Shown here piece by piece: positions 6,654 to 9,901 of a stretch of 9,901 nt of DNA. Position 1 is the first letter of the stretch; each line of letters begins with the position of its first letter. The position numbers and the translations under genes were made by a program. Source of the DNA: UBA2653 sp964572685 (GTDB lineage: Bacteria; Pseudomonadota; Gammaproteobacteria; Legionellales; Legionellaceae); NCBI GenBank assembly GCA_964572685.1, contig CAZNFJ010000057.1, positions 1-9,901 of the forward strand, written 5' to 3'. The notes below the pieces were generated by a model. That model ran no database searches, was not told the origin of the DNA, and worked only from the letters and a program-made list of their open reading frames with translations.

Positions 6654-7600
6654 AAAAAATCGTATTGATTAATCACGTATTCTTGAATAAATAATTTTGC
6701 CATTTCCGCTTGGTCATCTCTAAATAATAAATGTACATTGGGACCAGCATCCATGGTGACGATGGGACCATCCCCTTGTGATTTCCAAAAATCTTGAACG
6801 GTATCGAGTACTTGTTGACTGGAAGGGGTGATATAATGAAAAGGCTGTTCGCAACTAGAAAAAAGTTGATGCATATCCATGAATTCATCCCAACAGATCT
6901 CATAAGCTTTTTTCCAGTTCAAAGCGTTCAAAGCAAGCATAAGCTCTTCTAAACGAAGTCTTGCTCTTCCTGGGCGAAATGCGAAATCCGGGCTAGACAT
7001 TACCGCAAGATGTGCTTGTTTAGATGAAATTTCTTTTTCTTTATCGCTAACAATAATCACATGGTGAATAAGATGGCGATAAGGTAACTCAATGGCTTTA
7101 CAATGATCATCGTCCCATAAGGCCCAAGGTGCAAAAAATGATCGGCAGGAAGATCCTGAGCCTAAACGACTCCATTGGGCTTGCACGAAATCGTCTGGTA
7201 AAGCCTGCTGTGTGAGTTCACTTAATGCGATAAAAGCACATTTGGTCAGGGCTGCAAAACTAGAAGCAGAACTTGCCAGACCACTAGCTGTTGGAAAATT
7301 ATTGATGGAACGAATCGTGAAATAGCCTTCATAGTTAAACATTTGTTTAAGCATTTTTAAGTGCTTGATAAAACGATCTTGACTGGTTTTGGATAGCTCA
7401 AATGGCTTAAAACCAGGCATTTCTAATGGTTCCCAGTAATCGGCGTGTCCTGAAAATGGACGTAGCTCCACAAAGCTTTGTAAGTGGGGTAGTGTATAGG
7501 ATAAAGATGGATTGGTTGGTCGATTTTGACTAGGGTCAATTTTGCCCATATATTTGATGAGAGCAATATTCGAGGGGGCCTCAGCAAACCAGTATTTCAT
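6650..7600 (-). CDS. mvaD: Diphosphomevalonate decarboxylase
   Basis: ATP-dependent decarboxylation of 5-diphosphomevalonate to isopentenyl diphosphate, in the cytosol. It has 316 residues from ATG 7600. Family blocks are APSNIALIKYMGK (8-20; the common form has YWGK), RPTNPSLS, NFPTASGLASSAS (101-113, ATP loop), GSGSSCRSFF (147-156 with R153, equivalent to yeast R158), VIIVSDKEKEISS (181-193) and TMDAGPNVHLL (282-292 with catalytic D284, equivalent to yeast D302). These favour a true decarboxylase over mevalonate-3-kinase types. An in-frame GTG at 7612 exists, but the GGAGGA at 7610-7605 overlaps it and is correctly spaced for ATG 7600. It sits 24 bp after queE and overlaps mvaK1 by 4 bp. 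No phosphomevalonate kinase lies beside it. Confidence 0.93.
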   Translation of the reverse strand: MKYWFAEAPSNIALIKYMGKIDPSQNRPTNPSLSYTLPHLQSFVELRPFSGHADYWEPLEMPGFKPFELSKTSQDRFIKHLKMLKQMFNYEGYFTIRSINNFPTASGLASSASSFAALTKCAFIALSELTQQALPDDFVQAQWSRLGSGSSCRSFFAPWALWDDDHCKAIELPYRHLIHHVIIVSDKEKEISSKQAHLAVMSSPDFAFRPGRARLRLEELMLALNALNWKKAYEICWDEFMDMHQLFSSCEQPFHYITPSSQQVLDTVQDFWKSQGDGPIVTMDAGPNVHLLFRDDQAEMAKLFIQEYVINQYDFL

Positions 7601-7604
7601 AAAG

Positions 7605-7610
7605 TCCTCC
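7605..7610 (-). promoter_or_regulatory. Strong ribosome binding site fixing the mvaD start
   Basis: GGAGGA, 4 bases before the ATG at 7600, is the best Shine-Dalgarno in the window after that of pal. It gives mvaD independent initiation even though it is inside a run of overlapping genes. It also argues against the upstream GTG at 7612 as the start. Confidence 0.75.
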
Positions 7611-7624
7611 ACTGACGGGAATAA

Positions 7625-8266
7625 TTAACGACCAGGGCAATCTTGCCATAAAATTTTATGTAATTGAATTTGAAAGCGAACATCAAGTTCATCATCTAAA
7701 ATCCACTGCGCCAAGTCCTCGGGTTTTACTTGTTGCCAACTGGGGGAAAACAATATATCAACGCCCTTGGGAAAGGCATATTGTTTTAGTATGTTTTTCG
7801 ACCATTCATAGTCTTGGCGACTACATAACACAAATTTTACCTGATCACCGGCTTTAAGCAAAGGAATGTTCTCATATAAATTACGTTTTTCTTCTTGAGA
7901 ATCTGGGGTTTTTAAGTCCATGACAATCATGATACGAGGATCAATATTGGCAATTGTTCTTGCGCCACTGGTTTCGATGGATACATCATAACCGGCATCA
8001 GATAAAAATTTTAAAAAAGGATAACAGGCAGGCTGTGCCAGTGGTTCACCGCCTGTGACACAAATGCGCCGACATCGATAAGTTTGAAGCTTTTTGAGAA
8101 TTTCTTCAAAGGTTTTCTTTTCTCCGCCTTGAAAAGCATAGGCCGTATCACAGTACTGGCAACGCAAGGGGCAGCCTGTTAAGCGAATAAAAATAGTAGG
8201 CCAACCACTTGTGTTGGACTCCCCTTGTATGGAATAAAAAATTTCAGTTAAGCGTAATATCTTCAT
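7625..8266 (-). CDS. queE: 7-carboxy-7-deazaguanine synthase QueE (radical SAM)
   Basis: Radical SAM enzyme that contracts 6-carboxytetrahydropterin to 7-carboxy-7-deazaguanine, feeding QueC and then QueF for queuosine. The 213 residues are the usual length. Seen are EIFYSIQGES (8-17), the cluster motif C32-x3-C36-x2-C39 in GCPLRCQYCD, the VTGGEPLAQ SAM/substrate segment (about 70-78), SIETSG (95-100), DLKTP, and the terminal QLHKILW. The start ATG at 8266 overlaps the cpoB stop as ATGA (8263-8266), so translation is probably coupled. The cpoB-queE adjacency is widespread in gammaproteobacteria; queC, which often follows, is replaced here by mvaD. Confidence 0.95.
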   Translation of the reverse strand: MKILRLTEIFYSIQGESNTSGWPTIFIRLTGCPLRCQYCDTAYAFQGGEKKTFEEILKKLQTYRCRRICVTGGEPLAQPACYPFLKFLSDAGYDVSIETSGARTIANIDPRIMIVMDLKTPDSQEEKRNLYENIPLLKAGDQVKFVLCSRQDYEWSKNILKQYAFPKGVDILFSPSWQQVKPEDLAQWILDDELDVRFQIQLHKILWQDCPGR

Positions 8267-9048
8267 AAGACTTTCAACTTGTTAGCAGCAAGCTTGGCAG
8301 CGTCAGAATCTGGGTATTTTTGCATGAGTTCATTCAAACGTGCTCGAGCCTCTTGAGTTTGCCCATTGGCTGCGAGTGTGGTACCAAGTTTATACAAAGA
8401 CGCCGGGAGTTTGTTTGAAGATGGAAAATTGTTGATCACATTTTCAAAATGAGCCATGGCTTGAGCATATTCTTTTTGTTGATAAAACAATTCACCTAAC
8501 CAATATTCAGCATTGGATGTATATCCACTATTGGGATAATTTTGAATAAATGCTTGTAAGGCCAATTGAGCTTTTGAATACTGTTTCTTTTCAATGAGAT
8601 TATAGGCTGCCATATAGCTGATTTGTTCTTCCGCTGGATTGAGTGAGTTTTTTTTAGTGGCAGTTGATAGCGGGTTCATTTTGGGTTTCATTTCCAATGG
8701 TTTTGATGAACTGGCTATTCGACTATCTAAATCTTTGTATAAGGTCAGTTGTTGCTCTTTGAGGGCATCAATGGTTTGACGTTGCGTATCTAATTGTCCT
8801 CGAAGTTCTTGTACAGTTTGTTGTAAGTCTTGAATTTGGTTCAATAATTTGGCCATTTGATTGCTATCAACGCTACGATTTTCACGTTCAAAACCCATGG
8901 TTTGCGTATCTTCATGAGCAAGAGGCTGCATATCGCTATTTTGATTGGCATAATTATCGCTTTCATCAACAACAGGCGCACTGGCAAAGACTGTTTGAGT
9001 ACCAAGAAAGCTCATGACTAATATAAAAACGATGGATTTGATATTCAT
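8263..9048 (-). CDS. cpoB: Periplasmic Tol-Pal accessory protein CpoB (YbgF)
   Basis: Periplasmic coordinator linking Tol-Pal constriction of the outer membrane with PBP1B peptidoglycan synthesis. The 261 residues show a signal peptide (1-22, likely cleavage VFA|S), an N-terminal coiled-coil trimerisation region (about 62-110, QIQDLQQTVQELRGQL), a low-complexity linker rich in S, K, P and N (about 112-138), and a C-terminal TPR domain of about three repeats (142-261), with YNLIEKKQYSKA, YWLGELFYQQKEYAQA and LYKLGTTLAANGQTQEA as the repeat cores. No Shine-Dalgarno precedes the ATG; the leader is A/T rich. It is separated from pal by 145 bp containing an intrinsic terminator, so it needs readthrough or its own promoter. 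I found no convincing one. Confidence 0.93.
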   Translation of the reverse strand: MNIKSIVFILVMSFLGTQTVFASAPVVDESDNYANQNSDMQPLAHEDTQTMGFERENRSVDSNQMAKLLNQIQDLQQTVQELRGQLDTQRQTIDALKEQQLTLYKDLDSRIASSSKPLEMKPKMNPLSTATKKNSLNPAEEQISYMAAYNLIEKKQYSKAQLALQAFIQNYPNSGYTSNAEYWLGELFYQQKEYAQAMAHFENVINNFPSSNKLPASLYKLGTTLAANGQTQEARARLNELMQKYPDSDAAKLAANKLKVL

Positions 9049-9113
9049 ATTTATTTAAATGACGAATTTTCTTAAGACGCCATGTACTCCGCAATGAAAA
9101 TGAAACGTTCATG

Positions 9114-9152
9114 AAAAACAAACCACCCTTCATTCTAAAAATGACAGGGTGG
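9114..9152 (-). terminator. Rho-independent terminator after pal
   Basis: On the - strand the 7 bp stem CCACCCT/AGGGTGG (9152-9146 with 9129-9123) continues, past one bulged base (9145), as TCATT/AATGA (9144-9140 with 9134-9130). The loop is 5 bases (9139-9135). The run TTTGTTTTT (9122-9114) follows immediately. It begins 42 bp after the pal stop and lies before cpoB in the same direction, which fits partial termination within the operon. Confidence 0.8.
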
Positions 9153-9193
9153 CCCTGAAATCAATGAAAGACTCACGAACAGAGAAAATTCGC

Positions 9194-9706
9194 TTATTGT
9201 GTGACTTCGTAAGTCAATTCAACACGACGATTCTGTAAGTGAGAGGCTTCATCGTGCCCTAAATTAGCAGGTCTTTCTTTACCATAACTAACAACACGCA
9301 TTTGGCTTCCAGAAACACCCATCATACGCAATACTTCACTAGCAGTATTCGCACGACGTTCACCTAAGGCAATATTGTACTCACGGCTACCGCGTTCGTC
9401 AGTATGACCTGCAATCAATACTCTTGCACCTTGGTGTGATTTTAAATATTGACCTTGCGCTTCTAAAGAAGGCATGTATTTTTCATTTAAGTTACTGTCG
9501 TCATAAGCAAATAAATAGATTTGATTATGAGGTGCTTTGGTGGTGTACATTTCACCAGGTTCTTGACCTGCGAAGTGCTCGATCCCGCCTAAGCCTTGTG
9601 CAGATAAACCAGAGGCATCATGAGATCCTGGGGTTTTAGCACATGCTGCTAATAATAACGCACCCACAGCTAAAGCTGGTAATTTTGCCGATTTAAACCA
9701 CAACAT
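9194..9706 (-). CDS. pal: Peptidoglycan-associated lipoprotein Pal
   Basis: Outer-membrane lipoprotein that binds peptidoglycan and, with TolQRAB, pulls the outer membrane inward during division. It has 170 residues. The lipoprotein signal peptide has a charged start and hydrophobic core (8-20) ending in lipobox LLAAC, with acylated C22. A flexible Gly/Ser linker (23-60) leads to an OmpA C-terminal domain (about 62-170). The domain carries the diaminopimelate-binding signature GHTDERGSREYNIALGERRA (100-119), with D103 and R118, then VVSYGKERP and QNRRVEL. The residue after C22 is Ala, not Asp, consistent with outer-membrane sorting by Lol. AAGGAG (9719-9714) lies 7 bases before the ATG. tolB is expected directly upstream but is not in the 195 bp available. 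Confidence 0.96.
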   Translation of the reverse strand: MLWFKSAKLPALAVGALLLAACAKTPGSHDASGLSAQGLGGIEHFAGQEPGEMYTTKAPHNQIYLFAYDDSNLNEKYMPSLEAQGQYLKSHQGARVLIAGHTDERGSREYNIALGERRANTASEVLRMMGVSGSQMRVVSYGKERPANLGHDEASHLQNRRVELTYEVTQ

Positions 9707-9713
9707 TTTTTTG

Positions 9714-9719
9714 CTCCTT
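9714..9719 (-). promoter_or_regulatory. Strong Shine-Dalgarno of pal
   Basis: AAGGAG with a 7-base A-rich spacer before the ATG at 9706. It is the best ribosome site in the window and fits the high Pal level expected of a structural lipoprotein. Confidence 0.8.
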
Positions 9720-9738
9720 GATTATTATTTTTGAACTG

Positions 9739-9769
9739 AATCGTGCTTCAATTTTTTTCTAGCACAATT
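9739..9769 (-). repeat. Inverted repeat in the pal leader region
   Basis: On the - strand AATTGTGCT (9769-9761) and AGCACGATT (9747-9739) can pair over 9 positions with one G-U, enclosing a 13-base A-rich loop. It lies 33 bases upstream of the pal start, next to an A/T-rich segment (9771-9780). It could be an mRNA leader hairpin or an operator; no T-tract follows in either direction, so it is not a terminator. Confidence 0.4.
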
Positions 9770-9844
9770 GTATATATTTTTGCCGCAAAATGCTACTTCC
9801 TTGCCAAAAAAAAATTAAGACTTGTCAATTATCAAAACTTATGA

Positions 9845-9873
9845 ATAATAGACCTCTTGCATAACCCTCTTAA
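9845..9873 (-). promoter_or_regulatory. Candidate promoter upstream of pal
   Basis: On the - strand TTAAGA (9873-9868, 4/6) and TATTAT (9850-9845, 5/6) are separated by 17 bp. A perfect TTGACA (9838-9833) also lies just downstream but has no good -10 partner at normal spacing (AATTTT, 9816-9811, is the best at 16 bp). Either could drive pal with a leader of over 100 bases. Neither is strong evidence. Confidence 0.3.
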
Positions 9874-9901
9874 AGTTCGAAATTATAAATACCCGCAATC
9901 A
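9850..9901. mobile_element. Possible terminus of an IS5/IS1031-like insertion sequence
   Basis: AGACCTCTTGCATAACC beginning at 9850 resembles, from memory, the terminal inverted repeats of IS5-family elements of the IS1031 group, which start with GAGACCTTTGCA-like sequence. The element body would extend rightwards out of the window. No transposase coding sequence, second end or target duplication is visible here, so this is a suggestion only. It would explain why tolB is not directly upstream of pal. Confidence 0.25.

Noticed and set aside
6673..6903. Alternative - strand frame within mvaD
   Set aside because: Overlaps the catalytic DAGPN region of mvaD in another frame; no independent support.
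8653..8720. Low-complexity segment of cpoB as a possible insertion or frameshift
   Set aside because: The frame stays open and a variable Ser/Lys/Pro-rich linker between coiled coil and TPR domain is normal for CpoB.
9424..9639. Open frame on the + strand within pal
   Set aside because: Antisense to the Pal linker and OmpA domain; no ribosome site or motif.
1..9901. CRISPR array, tRNA, rRNA, toxin-antitoxin or defence genes
   Set aside because: No regularly spaced repeats, cloverleaf-like segments or recognisable defence or toxin proteins were seen; the window is almost fully occupied by core genes.

Overview
The window looks like a chromosomal housekeeping segment of an AT-rich (roughly 40% G+C by eye) gammaproteobacterium. 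Gammaproteobacterial markers are the eno-ftsB pair, the long E. coli-type QueF, YajQ and the pal-cpoB-queE order that normally follows tolQRAB. The unusual marker is a mevalonate-pathway pair (mevalonate kinase and diphosphomevalonate decarboxylase). Among gammaproteobacteria this pathway is best known from the Legionellales (Legionella, Coxiella and relatives), so I infer a member of that order or a close neighbour. The genus cannot be fixed from this sequence.

Layout, left to right. Positions 1-98 hold the 3' end of an unidentified + strand frame. Next come glutaminase glsA (+), queF (-), a DauA-like SulP/STAS anion transporter (+), yajQ (-), eno-ftsB (+), and a long - strand run pal > cpoB > queE > mvaD > mvaK1 read from right to left. 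Transcription direction alternates almost gene by gene at the left. All three convergent gene ends abut or overlap: 1 bp gap for glsA/queF, 11 bp overlap for SulP/yajQ, 38 bp overlap for ftsB/mvaK1. Good sigma70-like promoters lie in the divergent queF/SulP gap and upstream of yajQ. The right end (about 9720-9901) has no coding capacity that I recognise; in particular tolB is not seen upstream of pal. A short IS5/IS1031-like terminus may lie at 9850-9901.

Functional themes are: (1) central metabolism and nitrogen: glutaminase, enolase, SulP transporter; (2) queuosine tRNA modification: QueE and QueF, with QueC and QueD not in the window; (3) cell division and envelope: FtsB at the divisome, Pal and CpoB of the Tol-Pal system; (4) isoprenoid precursor synthesis by mevalonate kinase and diphosphomevalonate decarboxylase, joined to the pal-cpoB-queE run by a short gap carrying a strong Shine-Dalgarno and by an ATGA overlap. 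An intrinsic terminator between pal and cpoB suggests Pal is made in excess over the distal genes. Several start codons were moved inward on ribosome-site and promoter evidence (SulP 2079, yajQ 4116, eno 4256, mvaD 7600). I see no CRISPR array, tRNA, rRNA, prophage or defence system. Apart from operon architecture and the possible IS end, the window is ordinary core genome.
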